Assembly (NCBI GenBank): GCA_965554225.1
Contig: CBEVZC010000001.1
Span: 1 to 64,000 of the forward strand
Origin: BMS3ABIN04 sp965554225
Lineage (GTDB): Bacteria; Bacteroidota; Ignavibacteria; Ignavibacteriales; Melioribacteraceae
Direction: 5' to 3'
DNA length: 64,000 bases
Positions 16,756-26,101 of the stretch are shown piece by piece. How positions within the stretch are numbered: the stretch's first letter is position 1; each line of letters begins with the position of its first letter. The position numbers and the translations under genes are program-made. A model generated the notes under the pieces. It worked only from the letters and a program-made list of their open reading frames with translations, was not told where the DNA came from and searched no databases.

Positions 16756-18381
16756 TTATAGCTCTAAAATTTGATGAGCAAATTTATTTATTTGAAGTTC
16801 ATTAAAAATTAATTTAACAAAATCCAATCCGTACTTATTTGCAAAGTATACAAAATTTAATTCTCTTTCTTGCAAATCTTCAAGCGGGAAAACAAAATTC
16901 CTTAATTTCTTAATTTGTCTGAATGAATCGTTGTATTGTCTTTTTTGTGCTGCTTCGGATTTTGCTTTTAGCGAATTAAAAGATTGAAATACTTTGGCAC
17001 GGGTTTTTAAAACCGAATCATTTAATGTAGGATCAATTGCAAAAAGCTTTTCGCGCAGATTATCCATTACGGCATCAATTTCATTCTTAGAATTTTCGAA
17101 CAAATCTTCCAAATTTATCTCTGCTAATTCACCTATTATCTTTTTATTTAATAAATCCTTGCCTATAAAAATATCGTAGTAATTTAGATTATATTTTGTA
17201 ATAATTTTTTGTATAGGTTTTTCAATTATAGTTAGCGATGAACGTGGATAAACGAATGGTCGCGGAATTTTATAGAAATCGTAAAGTGTTCCTGCTTGAG
17301 CAAAATAACTGACTTCGCTTGGTCCGCCGACATAGAAAGCGGTCGGGAATAAGTAATCTTGACAAACAGGGCGCAGCAAAACATTTGGACTAAAATCATC
17401 GGGATGATTTTGAATTCTTTCCAATATTTCCTCTTCCGTAAAAGTTTTCCTTTTACCTTTAAGCCTAAATTTATCTTCTACCGGTTCAAGTAAATAACGA
17501 CCGTCTTTTTCATTAACAAACAAATTTATAGGTTTAACTTTTACTTGCGCATGATAAACCTCTTCCAGTTCAGCGCTAACTTCAACCAATTCTTTCGACT
17601 GAATTCTGTAATCAAGAACTTCCTTCTGAAAAAGTGGAGAGAGAATTTTCTTCACCTCAATATCCTGAGGATCAAAAATTATCAATCCGTATTCGTCGAA
17701 TAATTTAAAAAGAAGTTTTCTAAAAGCATCTTTAAAAGTAATACCTTCCTTATAAATTGAATTTAGAAAAACAAAAAGCTCGTCGCTAAATTCTGTTTCT
17801 CTTAAAGAAGATCTTAACTCGGATAGAAAGCTTTGAATACCTTTTTTAAGTTTTAAGTTTCCAACACTACCTCTGTTTAGTTCATCAGATTTAGCGTCAT
17901 CATACCTTATCGATTGAACTACGTTCTCTTTGTTTAATATATTTATTGAACGAATTTCTTCAAAATCATGATCGTCTCCGGCTAACCAGAAGACAGGAAC
18001 AAATTTATAATTATCAAATTTTTCTTTGAGGCTGTTGGCTAATTTAATTGCGGTAATAGTTTTATAAAAGGAATAAAGAGGTCCGCCTGAAATACCTAGC
18101 TGTTGCCCGGTTAGAACAGTGATGCATTTCTCAGAAGTTAAATTATCTATATTTAACTGGGTCTGTTTCGAGAGCTTAAAATCTTTATATTGTTCTTGAA
18201 TAACTCTATATAGTATTTCTCTATGTTCATTATTTTTTTGCGTAATTTCTTTAAAAGTACTTTCATACTCAGAGGTTTCTCTAAAGTTTTTATGATAATA
18301 TTTCTGAACGTTATCGAATTCGTATAAGTAGTCTAAAAATAAATTCTGATGATTTGGTATGTCCGAAAATTCTAAAAACAT
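16756..18381 (-). CDS. bshC: bacillithiol synthase BshC (cysteine-adding enzyme)
   Basis: A 541-residue protein of the BshC family, which attaches cysteine to glucosaminyl-malate in the last step of bacillithiol synthesis. Visible family marks include VLTGQQLGISGGPLYSFYKT, TAIKLA, FVPVFWLAGDDHDFEE, and later PRPFVYPRSSLTIIE with a C-terminal coiled-coil (residues about 430-500). Length matches (about 535-545). The first-step enzymes BshA and BshB are not adjacent. A NodB-type deacetylase occurs 4 kb away but belongs to another cluster. The gene is single, with a 138-base divergent promoter region shared with the first DUF1207-like gene. Confidence 0.92.
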   Translation of the reverse strand: MFLEFSDIPNHQNLFLDYLYEFDNVQKYYHKNFRETSEYESTFKEITQKNNEHREILYRVIQEQYKDFKLSKQTQLNIDNLTSEKCITVLTGQQLGISGGPLYSFYKTITAIKLANSLKEKFDNYKFVPVFWLAGDDHDFEEIRSINILNKENVVQSIRYDDAKSDELNRGSVGNLKLKKGIQSFLSELRSSLRETEFSDELFVFLNSIYKEGITFKDAFRKLLFKLFDEYGLIIFDPQDIEVKKILSPLFQKEVLDYRIQSKELVEVSAELEEVYHAQVKVKPINLFVNEKDGRYLLEPVEDKFRLKGKRKTFTEEEILERIQNHPDDFSPNVLLRPVCQDYLFPTAFYVGGPSEVSYFAQAGTLYDFYKIPRPFVYPRSSLTIIEKPIQKIITKYNLNYYDIFIGKDLLNKKIIGELAEINLEDLFENSKNEIDAVMDNLREKLFAIDPTLNDSVLKTRAKVFQSFNSLKAKSEAAQKRQYNDSFRQIKKLRNFVFPLEDLQERELNFVYFANKYGLDFVKLIFNELQINKFAHQILEL

Positions 18382-18519
18382 TTTGCCCCGTTTATTTTAT
18401 TAAATTAAAATAACAATTATAATGGATTATTTCTTTATCTAAATTTTAATACAAGTATATAAAATTATTTACTTGTAATTTAACTGTCAAAAATTTTAGA
18501 AGAAAGGAAGTAAAAGGGA

Positions 18520-19392
18520 ATGAAATATTTTGTACTGATAATTAGTTTAATATTTTATATGAATTCAATGCTTACTGCACAGGAACAAAAAGGTAGTGCA
18601 GAATTTTTACCTTCATCAATAAATTTTCTTCCGCTGCGAGCAAACTTTGAAGAGGGAAGAATAGGAACTCAACTGTTCTTGGACAACGCAGATTTAAAAG
18701 TAGATTTTGGTGCGACAATGGATATATTTAATTTCCGGTTTCCGCAAGTAAAAAGTAATTTATCGGTAGGAATTGAATTTATGGCATTTGCTTTAGCAAC
18801 AAGTTATTCGGACAGAAGATTACAAATTGATGCTGCGGATGGATTTTTCGGGGGTCATTTAACATATTCTAAAAATTTAGTAAACGGCAGAGCTTTAGTT
18901 AGGTTTAGAATTATTCACAATAGCGCTCATTTGGTTGATGGACATTATGACCTGAGTACAAGTAGATGGATAAATAATAGAGAACCTCTTCCGTTTACAA
19001 GGGATTTCGGCGAACTAACGGCTGCGCGAGAGTTGAAATTACAAAGCTGGCTTCTCCGTTTCTATTCGAGTATAGATTATGCCGCTTTTATTAGACCTGA
19101 CGAAATACAAAGATTTTCATTTGCTTCCGGTTTTGAGCTTAGTTCGGATAAGCTTATAAACTCTTTTATGAGCCATCCGGTTAATGTTTTTATTGCTTAT
19201 CACTTTGTACTTTTAGGTACTCCTGTTTATGCCGGTAACAATAATTTGATGATTGGTCTTAAATTTGGCAACTGGTACAAAAAAGGAATTGTTTTTTATA
19301 TGTCATATTATTCCGGTAACAATATATTCCATGAATATTTTAAAAATAGAATGAGCCGTTTGAGTTTAGGCTTTTATATCGACTTATTTTAA
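18520..19392 (+). CDS. outer-membrane DUF1207-like protein, paralogue 1
   Basis: A 290-residue exported protein: a signal peptide (cleavage likely after LTAQ, about residue 21) followed by alternating hydrophobic/polar strands and a C-terminal aromatic (SLGFYIDLF), typical of outer-membrane barrels. The segment RFRIIHNSAHLVDGHYD fits DUF1207-type proteins, which carry a similar H.SaHl.D motif. The protein at 25271 is a colinear paralogue sharing MDI...R, F.V.A.D and SAH.VDGH.D. It opens a cluster of radical SAM, glycosyltransferase and deacetylase genes, so it may bind or present the product at the outer membrane. GAAAGGAAG lies upstream of ATG 18520. Function unknown. Confidence 0.72.
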   Translation: MKYFVLIISLIFYMNSMLTAQEQKGSAEFLPSSINFLPLRANFEEGRIGTQLFLDNADLKVDFGATMDIFNFRFPQVKSNLSVGIEFMAFALATSYSDRRLQIDAADGFFGGHLTYSKNLVNGRALVRFRIIHNSAHLVDGHYDLSTSRWINNREPLPFTRDFGELTAARELKLQSWLLRFYSSIDYAAFIRPDEIQRFSFASGFELSSDKLINSFMSHPVNVFIAYHFVLLGTPVYAGNNNLMIGLKFGNWYKKGIVFYMSYYSGNNIFHEYFKNRMSRLSLGFYIDLF

Positions 19393-19446
19393 GGAACTAT
19401 TTTAAAATCATTTTCTACGAAAAATTGATTTAACGGAAAGGTATAT

Positions 19447-20457
19447 TTGGAAATAAATTTATTAAAATATTTTACAATCAAGCGTTTTTTTAATGTTGTA
19501 CAGGTAATTACTTCATTCCAAATATCAAAGATATTACGCAAGCCGATCGTATGGGGTAAACCGATTTCCTATTCAATAGAACCTACAAATTTCTGTAACC
19601 TTAAGTGTCCTGAATGTCCTTCGGGATTGGGTGAATTAACAAGACCGTTGGGAATAATGAAAATTGATTTGTTTAAATCAATCGTTAACCAAATAAAAGA
19701 TACCGGATTTTATATTCAGCTATATTTTCAAGGCGAACCTTTTATCAACAAAGAATTGCCGCAAATGTTAAATTATGCACGGGGAAAAAATGTATATACT
19801 TCAATTAGTACTAACGGTATTTTGCTGAACCAAAAGACGGTAGATAAAATTTTAGATAACCCGCCTGATAAGTTAATTTTTTCAATAGACGGACTTGACG
19901 AACAAACATATCAGAACTACCGTTACGGAGGAACATTTGCAGAGGCTGAAGCCGGGTTAAGATTGTTATTGAGTGAGAGGAAAAGAAGAAGAATGAAGCT
20001 TCCGTTCGTAGAATTCCAGTTTATTGTTATGAAGCAAAATGAACATCAAATAGATGATGTTTTAAATTATGGTAAGAAAATTAGCATTAATAAAGTTACA
20101 TTAAAAACAATGCAAGTATCATCTTATGAAAACGCTAAACATTTTTTACCTTTAAATCAAAAATATTCCAGGTATCTTATTAAAAATAAAAAAGTTGTAT
20201 TAAAAAATAAGTTAAAAAACTATTGCTTTGCTCTTTGGCGTACTTCCGTAATTACTTGGGACGGAAGAATTGCTCCGTGTTGCTTTGATAAAGATGCAAA
20301 ATACGAGTTGGGCAAATTAAACGGTTCTAACTTTTTTTCAATTTGGAAAAGCGGAAACTATCAGAAATTTAGAAAACAGATATTAACTGACCGGAAATCT
20401 ATAGATATTTGCAAAAACTGTACTGAAGGAATGAAAATAAATATATTTGAATCATAA
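19447..20457 (+). CDS. radical SAM/SPASM-type protein
   Basis: A 336-residue radical SAM enzyme. The N-terminal cluster motif CX3CX2C is C50, C54, C57 (NFCNLKCPECPSG), with QLYFQGEPFINKEL as the GGEP-equivalent and TSISTNG following. The C-terminal part has SPASM-type cysteines (IAPCCFD and ICKNC) for extra Fe-S clusters, as in enzymes that modify peptides, sugars or cofactors. Start is TTG 19447 with GGAAAGG seven bases upstream. A hydrophobic N-terminal 35 residues precede the domain. It sits second in the glycosyltransferase cluster and is probably a tailoring enzyme; the substrate is not deducible. Confidence 0.85.
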   Translation: MEINLLKYFTIKRFFNVVQVITSFQISKILRKPIVWGKPISYSIEPTNFCNLKCPECPSGLGELTRPLGIMKIDLFKSIVNQIKDTGFYIQLYFQGEPFINKELPQMLNYARGKNVYTSISTNGILLNQKTVDKILDNPPDKLIFSIDGLDEQTYQNYRYGGTFAEAEAGLRLLLSERKRRRMKLPFVEFQFIVMKQNEHQIDDVLNYGKKISINKVTLKTMQVSSYENAKHFLPLNQKYSRYLIKNKKVVLKNKLKNYCFALWRTSVITWDGRIAPCCFDKDAKYELGKLNGSNFFSIWKSGNYQKFRKQILTDRKSIDICKNCTEGMKINIFES

Positions 20458-20458
20458 A

Positions 20459-21436
20459 ATGTCTGAAGTAGTTACAAAAATATCGTCAAATGTTAAACGG
20501 CATCAAAAACCGATTATTCTATTAGTAAAGGTATCAATAGCTTTACTTTTGGTTGTTTATCTTATTCGGCATTTAAATCCAAATCAGATATGGAAAGATT
20601 TACAATCGGCAAATATTTTTATCATCTTATCTGCGCTCCTTTTGCTTGTTTTAAATCTCTATCTTCAATATAAAAAATGGCAAGTTGTATGTAATTCTAT
20701 TTTGCAGGAAACTGATAAAAAGAAAATACTTCATTCCTTATTTTACGGATTTAGCGCCGGTATTTCAACACCAATGAGAATCGGTGAATATGTTGGTCGT
20801 GCTCTGCCGTTTAAAAATAAAAACGCCGTTGAAATAACAATTGCTACCTTCATAGATAAATTGTTTTCCATTTTAATTGTACTATTTTTAGGAGCCGTAA
20901 CAAGCATATTATTTATTTATTACTACTTCAATATTTCAGTTTTATTAACTTTAAGTCTTTTCCTTGCTTTGTTTATTGCTCTTTACCTGATAATCCTGGT
21001 TTTAAATGATTCAGATTTTTGGAAAGATTATATATTAAAGAAAATCAAGAAAGTTAAATTCTTATCAAAATATTACATACAATTTGAATCCATTAATGAA
21101 TTAGATTCGATAACAATTAGAAAAGTTACAGTCTTATCTGTCCTGTTTTATTTTACATATATATTTCAATTTGCATTACTTGTCTATGCTTTTAGCAATA
21201 GTCTGCACCTTGCGCTCTATGCCTGGATAGGAACGATGGTTATGTTTTCTAAAAAATTCATTTCATTTCTTTCTATAGGAGATTTGGGAATTAGGGAGGC
21301 AACCGCAGTATATTTTGCTGGTATTCTTGGTGTTCCGGAAATTGCAGCATTTAATGCTTCAATCTTTATTTTTATTATTAATTTGGTAATTCCTTCATTG
21401 CTGGGATTATTTTTGATCTTCAAGAGGAACAAATGA
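20459..21436 (+). CDS. UPF0104/lysylphosphatidylglycerol-synthase-TM-like membrane protein
   Basis: An integral membrane protein of about 325 residues with seven or eight hydrophobic segments, matching the YbhN/UPF0104 family (the flippase-like half of MprF). Marks: GISTPMRIGEYVGRAL in the middle (family ...tPgr.GE..r) and SIGDLGIREATAVYF near the end (family G..P.siGGlGvRE). These proteins are thought to move lipids or lipid-linked molecules across the membrane. ATG 20459 is preferred to the in-frame TTG 20447, which lies in the previous gene. It overlaps the next gene by ATGA. In this cluster it is a candidate translocator of a lipid-linked intermediate. Confidence 0.85.
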   Translation: MSEVVTKISSNVKRHQKPIILLVKVSIALLLVVYLIRHLNPNQIWKDLQSANIFIILSALLLLVLNLYLQYKKWQVVCNSILQETDKKKILHSLFYGFSAGISTPMRIGEYVGRALPFKNKNAVEITIATFIDKLFSILIVLFLGAVTSILFIYYYFNISVLLTLSLFLALFIALYLIILVLNDSDFWKDYILKKIKKVKFLSKYYIQFESINELDSITIRKVTVLSVLFYFTYIFQFALLVYAFSNSLHLALYAWIGTMVMFSKKFISFLSIGDLGIREATAVYFAGILGVPEIAAFNASIFIFIINLVIPSLLGLFLIFKRNK

Positions 21437-22566
21437 TCTCATTAGTAGTTTTATGTGCTTTCCTTCTTTTATTTTATTCCTTTTTCTTAATCTTAATTTA
21501 TAAAGGACTTAACAGACTGGAAATTTTTACAGGACAAAATATTATTCCCAATGAATTTATTTCTGTAATAATTCCTTTTCGCAACGAAGAAGATAGTATT
21601 CTTAAGAGTTTGGAAAGTTTGGCAAATCAAAAATATAGCAGCGCTAAATTTGAAGTGATTTATATAAACGATAAATCGGAAGATAATTCGTTGAAGATCT
21701 TACAGCATAGTATTAAAAAAACAAATATTAAAGTGATTTCCGTTCCTGACAACTCTTTATTAAGGGGATATAAAAAAAAAGCAATTGAGTATGGGATCAG
21801 AAATTCGCAAGGTGAGATTATTGTAACTACGGATGCGGATTGCACACATAATGAAAATTGGTTAAGTTCACTCGTTAGTATATTTGATAAGAATACCGGA
21901 TTTGTTTCCGGTCCTGTTGAATTTAATACCGGTAATTCTTTTTTTGAAAGATTACAAAGGCTTGAGTTTGCAAGTTTAATTATTACCGGTGCCGGATTGA
22001 TTGGGTCGAATAAACCTACTATTTGTAATGCGGCAAACCTAGCATTCAGAAAAAGTGTTTTTTATAAGGTGAATGGTTACTCTAATAACCTCAATATTTC
22101 TTCCGGCGACGATGAATTTTTAATGCATAAAATTCATAAAGAAACTAATATGAAGGTAAAATTTTGTACCGATAGAAATGCAATGGCTTATACAGAACCG
22201 AACAAAAATATTTCTCAATTTTATCAGCAGCGCAAAAGATGGGCTAGCAAAGGTTTATTTTATTCAGATAAATTTTTGGTATTAAAACTAATTTTAATTT
22301 ATTTGTTTTATTTAAGTTTAGTAGTTCAACCTATTCTGGGATTTGTTTTATCACCAATATTTTTTGTTACATTCGGAATAAGTTTTTTTATTAAGATATT
22401 TTTGGAGTATTTAATTCTTAAGAAGGGAGTTAATATGCTATTTCACAAAGATATAATGAAGGTTTTTCTTTCGGCGGAAATTTTACATGTACCGTATATA
22501 TTACTTTCCGGTGTTTCCGGAGCATTCGGAAATTACAGATGGAAGGATAGGGAAGTAGAGCGATAA
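21433..22566 (+). CDS. family 2 glycosyltransferase, QxxRW type
   Basis: A 377-residue inverting GT-A glycosyltransferase anchored in the membrane. An N-terminal membrane segment (3-24) precedes the catalytic domain with SVIIPFRNEE, the nucleotide-sugar aspartates YINDKSED and TTDADC, the SSGDDEF acceptor loop and QQRKRW (QxxRW), then two or three C-terminal membrane segments. QxxRW with flanking membrane helices is typical of processive or lipid-acceptor transferases such as cellulose and hyaluronan synthase relatives. ATG 21433 overlaps the upstream stop. A second similar enzyme lies at 23189. Confidence 0.9.
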   Translation: MISLVVLCAFLLLFYSFFLILIYKGLNRLEIFTGQNIIPNEFISVIIPFRNEEDSILKSLESLANQKYSSAKFEVIYINDKSEDNSLKILQHSIKKTNIKVISVPDNSLLRGYKKKAIEYGIRNSQGEIIVTTDADCTHNENWLSSLVSIFDKNTGFVSGPVEFNTGNSFFERLQRLEFASLIITGAGLIGSNKPTICNAANLAFRKSVFYKVNGYSNNLNISSGDDEFLMHKIHKETNMKVKFCTDRNAMAYTEPNKNISQFYQQRKRWASKGLFYSDKFLVLKLILIYLFYLSLVVQPILGFVLSPIFFVTFGISFFIKIFLEYLILKKGVNMLFHKDIMKVFLSAEILHVPYILLSGVSGAFGNYRWKDREVER

Positions 22567-23201
22567 TGAAAATAATGTATAGCCCGCCGAATATTATTCA
22601 ATGGACTTTCCCAAGTACAATATGGAATTCAAGAGCAAATAAAGTTTTATTCTCGTTTGATGATGGTCCTACTGAAATTGCTACAGTAAAAATATTAGAT
22701 AAACTTGATATATTTAATATTAAAGCAATATTTTTTTGTGTAGGTAATAACGTTATAAAATATCCTTATTTAGCCGAAGAAATTTTAAAACGTGGTCATT
22801 CAATAGGGAACCATACTCAAAATCATACAAGGATAACTAAAATAGGTAAAGATCACGTTATCTCTGAGATTAAAGAATGTAGTATTAGTGTTCAAGAGAA
22901 GTTAAACTATACACAAAAATATTTCAGACCGCCTTATGGAAGGCTTTCTATTAGAACTCAAAGGATACTGAACGATTTAAATATGAAAAATGTGATGTGG
23001 TCTTTACTTACACACGATTACGAAAATGACTTAAATATTGTTAAATTTGCGCTTAAAAATTATTTAAGGCAGAATTCTATAGTTGTCTTTCACGATAGTA
23101 AAAAGTCGGCGGAAATAATTACAGACTCAATAAACTATACGGTAGAAATTGCCGAAAAGAAAAAATTTAAAATCGGAACTCCGGCTGAATGTTTGAGCTA
23201 A
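22566..23201 (+). CDS. polysaccharide deacetylase (NodB domain)
   Basis: A 211-residue NodB-homology protein of carbohydrate esterase family 4, which removes N-acetyl groups from amino sugars using a metal. Motif 1 is FSFDDGP (D32, D33), motif 2 is H83-T-Q-N-H87 (metal ligands), motif 3 is RPPYG, and VVFHDS is the late histidine motif. There is no signal peptide, so it may act in the cytoplasm or at the inner membrane face. It lies between the two glycosyltransferases, overlapping both neighbours, so deacetylation of a growing or lipid-linked amino sugar is the likely role. Confidence 0.92.
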   Translation: MKIMYSPPNIIQWTFPSTIWNSRANKVLFSFDDGPTEIATVKILDKLDIFNIKAIFFCVGNNVIKYPYLAEEILKRGHSIGNHTQNHTRITKIGKDHVISEIKECSISVQEKLNYTQKYFRPPYGRLSIRTQRILNDLNMKNVMWSLLTHDYENDLNIVKFALKNYLRQNSIVVFHDSKKSAEIITDSINYTVEIAEKKKFKIGTPAECLS

Positions 23202-24280
23202 TTTTTTTAATAATAGTTTCTCTTTACTTTATTCAATCTATAATTTTTACAATTGGTGCGAGTAAGAAATATCAACGTCTATCGGACGATAAACTTCCGT
23301 CGGTTTCCATAATTATTGCCGCAAGGAATGAAGAAGAGAACATTAGCGAATGTTTGCTATCATTAGATAATTTAATTTATCCGAAAGATAAAATTGAAAT
23401 AATTATTGTAGATGACCACTCCACCGATAGAACGGGAGCAATAATAGATAAGGTTATAAGCGATAAACCGTTGTTCAAAAAAATAATTCCCGAAAGACAA
23501 ATTGGGAAAGTAAAAGGGAAAGCTAATGCTATTGCAAACGCAATTGAAATTGCAAAGGGCGAAATTATTCTAACAACCGATGCAGACTGCGAGGTTTCAC
23601 CAACTTGGGCAAAAACAATTGCATCGTACTACATTGATAATGTTGCAATGGTATGCGGATTTACGAACCAAAAAGCTAAGAATGCTTTCGGCGGAATGCA
23701 GGACTTTGATTTTATTTATTTATTGACTGTAGCTGCCGGGACAATGAATTTGGGGAAACCGTTAAGCGCAATCGGTAATAATATGTCTTATAGAAAAGAT
23801 GTGTATTACGAAGTTGGAGGTTATGCGGCAATTCCGTTTTCAGTAACAGAAGACTTCAAATTGCTTATGGCAATTCATGACCTTAAAAAGTATCAGCTGA
23901 TTTATCCTATTGATAAAGGAGGGCTGGTTACTTCTAAACCCTGTAAAACACCAAAAACTCTTTACTGGCAGAAGAAGAGATGGGGTGTAGGAGGTTTGGA
24001 CAGTGATGTGATTGGAATTACCGTTATGCTGACCGCACTGCTGAGTCATTTGCTAATGATTCTTGCAATATTCTTTTTCTCTACTAATGCACTGTTGTTA
24101 GTTTTGTTTAAAGTGATGACGGATTTTTTCTTTTTGTGGCCGGTGTATCAAAAATTAGGACTTAAAGTAAATATTAAATATTTTTTGGCATTTGAGATAT
24201 ATTTTGTTTTTTATGTTCTTACACTGCCTATCCTTGTTTTGTTTTCTCGCAATATAAAATGGAAAGGCAGGAAATTCTGA
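23189..24280 (+). CDS. family 2 glycosyltransferase, QxxRW type
   Basis: A 363-residue membrane-anchored GT2 enzyme, with an N-terminal membrane helix, SIIIAARNEEENISECL, IIIVDDHSTDRTG, TTDADCE, the acceptor-site VTEDF and the WQKKRW form of QxxRW, followed by three or four membrane segments. It has the same layout as the enzyme at 21433 but diverged sequence, which suggests that two different sugars or linkages are made. It overlaps the deacetylase gene by 13 bases and the next radical SAM gene by one. Confidence 0.9.
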   Translation: MFELIFLIIVSLYFIQSIIFTIGASKKYQRLSDDKLPSVSIIIAARNEEENISECLLSLDNLIYPKDKIEIIIVDDHSTDRTGAIIDKVISDKPLFKKIIPERQIGKVKGKANAIANAIEIAKGEIILTTDADCEVSPTWAKTIASYYIDNVAMVCGFTNQKAKNAFGGMQDFDFIYLLTVAAGTMNLGKPLSAIGNNMSYRKDVYYEVGGYAAIPFSVTEDFKLLMAIHDLKKYQLIYPIDKGGLVTSKPCKTPKTLYWQKKRWGVGGLDSDVIGITVMLTALLSHLLMILAIFFFSTNALLLVLFKVMTDFFFLWPVYQKLGLKVNIKYFLAFEIYFVFYVLTLPILVLFSRNIKWKGRKF

Positions 24281-25257
24281 TGCTTCTTTTGTGCAATTAC
24301 TATGTAACTTATAAATGCAATGCGTATTGCGAGTTTTGTCATTTCGCAAATCACGATGAATTCAAAAACACACCTAATGCTTCTCTTGAAGATTTTAAAA
24401 GAAATGTAAAAGAACTTGCTTATTTGGGTGTAAAGTTTATTGATTTAACCGGCGGAGAACCTTTGCTTAATCCAAATATTGTTGAAATGGCAAAGTTTGC
24501 CCGATCGATGAAAATGCAGACCAGCATTACAACCAATACTTTACTTTATCCTAAATTTGCCGAAGCGTTAAAAGGAAATATTAATTTACTGCATTTCTCA
24601 CTAGATTCGCCCGACGAAGAAGAGCATAACAGAATTAGAAAAGTTAATTGTTATAACCGGGTTTTTGAAAGCATTAAGCTTGCCAAATCTATTGGTGAGT
24701 ATCCGGATATCCTTTTTACTGTTACAAACGAAACTTTTAAGAAATTACCTAGAATGCATGAAATTGCATTACAATACGATCTTATTCTAATAGTCAATCC
24801 TGTGTTTTCGTATTTCGGAAATCCCGGTTTGTCTGATGAAGCCCTTGATTTTATTGAAGAATATGCAGAAGGTAAACCCAATGTTTATCTAAATAAGGGA
24901 TTTGTAAAGCTAAGACGGGACGGTGGGAATGATATAAACAAACCGACTTGCAAAGCTGTGTCACGGGTAGTAGTTATTTCCCCTTATAATGAAATAGTTT
25001 TACCATGCTATCATTTTGAAAAAGAAAGAATTTTAATAAATAAACCGATTAAGGAAATTAGAAAAACTAAGAAGTTTAATTATTACGAAAAAATGGAAGG
25101 ACGTTTCGATTTTTGCAAAGGTTGTACCGTTAATTGTTATTTTGAACCTTCATTTGCATTTCCGTTCAACCAATATGCTATTGCTTCATTGTCTTCAAAA
25201 TTTAAATATGGTTATAACAAGTTAGTAAGACAAAAAGTGAAAAAGATTAAAAATTAA
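24280..25257 (+). CDS. radical SAM protein, second of the cluster
   Basis: A radical SAM protein of about 325 residues. The cluster motif CX3CX2C lies at the very N-terminus (YKCNAYCEFCHF), followed by DLTGGEPLLNPN and ISITTNT-like strands. The C-terminal region holds further cysteines (TCKAV, LPCYH, FCKGCTVNCYFEP) that suggest an additional Fe-S cluster. The frame extends to ATG 24259, but ATG 24280 has GGCAGGAAA upstream and forms TGATG with the previous stop, so it is preferred. Together with the first radical SAM gene this gives two such enzymes in one short cluster. Confidence 0.85.
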   Translation: MLLLCNYYVTYKCNAYCEFCHFANHDEFKNTPNASLEDFKRNVKELAYLGVKFIDLTGGEPLLNPNIVEMAKFARSMKMQTSITTNTLLYPKFAEALKGNINLLHFSLDSPDEEEHNRIRKVNCYNRVFESIKLAKSIGEYPDILFTVTNETFKKLPRMHEIALQYDLILIVNPVFSYFGNPGLSDEALDFIEEYAEGKPNVYLNKGFVKLRRDGGNDINKPTCKAVSRVVVISPYNEIVLPCYHFEKERILINKPIKEIRKTKKFNYYEKMEGRFDFCKGCTVNCYFEPSFAFPFNQYAIASLSSKFKYGYNKLVRQKVKKIKN

Positions 25258-25270
25258 CGAGTAAAAATAA

Positions 25271-26101
25271 ATGACAAAAACTTTAATTACACTTATTTTA
25301 ATAATTATGAATCTATCGATTTTCGGACAACAAAAATCGGAAATTTTCCCGGACAACTTAAATGTTCAACCGTTCACGGCAAATCAACTTGAGCCTAGAT
25401 TAGGATTTTTGTTTAGAACAAATGTAAACGAATTAAACTTGAGTATCGGCAGTTCCATGGATATTTTAAAATATCGGCTGCAGGAAAATTCGTACTTCAC
25501 ATTTGGAGCTGACTTGTTTACATATACGCTTTTAAGGTCGGAAGATAACTTTCATTTTCCGGTCGATGCTGTGGATTATTTGTTCGGTATTAATTTTACA
25601 TATAAAAAAATTCTGTCAAAAATCGAATATGGAACAAGGTTAAGAATAAGTCATATAAGTGCTCATTTTGTTGACGGACATTTTGATTACTCCAAAAATA
25701 TTTGGCGGAACGGCCGGAATCCGCGAGTTTACAGCAGAGAGTTTTTTGAGTTTATTCCATATATTAAATTAAAAAATTTACGCATGTATGGCGGATTTAC
25801 ATACATATTTTCTATCGATCCGAGAAATCTTGGAAAAGATAATTATCAAATTGGTTTTGATTATTTTTTGAAGAATTATATCAGCAATACAATCACACCT
25901 TTTTTAGGGTATGATTTAAAACTTATTCATTTAGATAAATATTCAGCTAATAATTCATTTGTTGCCGGTATTAAATTTGGGAAACCGAATGGACGCGGCT
26001 TTAGCGTATATTATAATTATTATTCGGGTAAAAGTTTAAATGGAGAATATTTTGATTTTAATAAAAAATATTCAGCTTTAGGAATTAACTTAGATCTTTA
26101 A
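25271..26101 (+). CDS. outer-membrane DUF1207-like protein, paralogue 2
   Basis: A 276-residue exported protein with a signal peptide (cleavage about after IFGQ, residue 20) and a beta-barrel-like pattern ending in aromatic/hydrophobic SALGINLDL. It is clearly paralogous to the protein at 18520: SSMDILKYRL against ATMDIFNFRF, and ISAHFVDGHFDYSKNIW against NSAHLVDGHYDLSTSRW. It closes the cluster and abuts the site-2 protease gene directly. Function unknown; two related outer-membrane proteins at the two ends of one cluster suggest two roles in handling its product. Confidence 0.72.
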   Translation: MTKTLITLILIIMNLSIFGQQKSEIFPDNLNVQPFTANQLEPRLGFLFRTNVNELNLSIGSSMDILKYRLQENSYFTFGADLFTYTLLRSEDNFHFPVDAVDYLFGINFTYKKILSKIEYGTRLRISHISAHFVDGHFDYSKNIWRNGRNPRVYSREFFEFIPYIKLKNLRMYGGFTYIFSIDPRNLGKDNYQIGFDYFLKNYISNTITPFLGYDLKLIHLDKYSANNSFVAGIKFGKPNGRGFSVYYNYYSGKSLNGEYFDFNKKYSALGINLDL

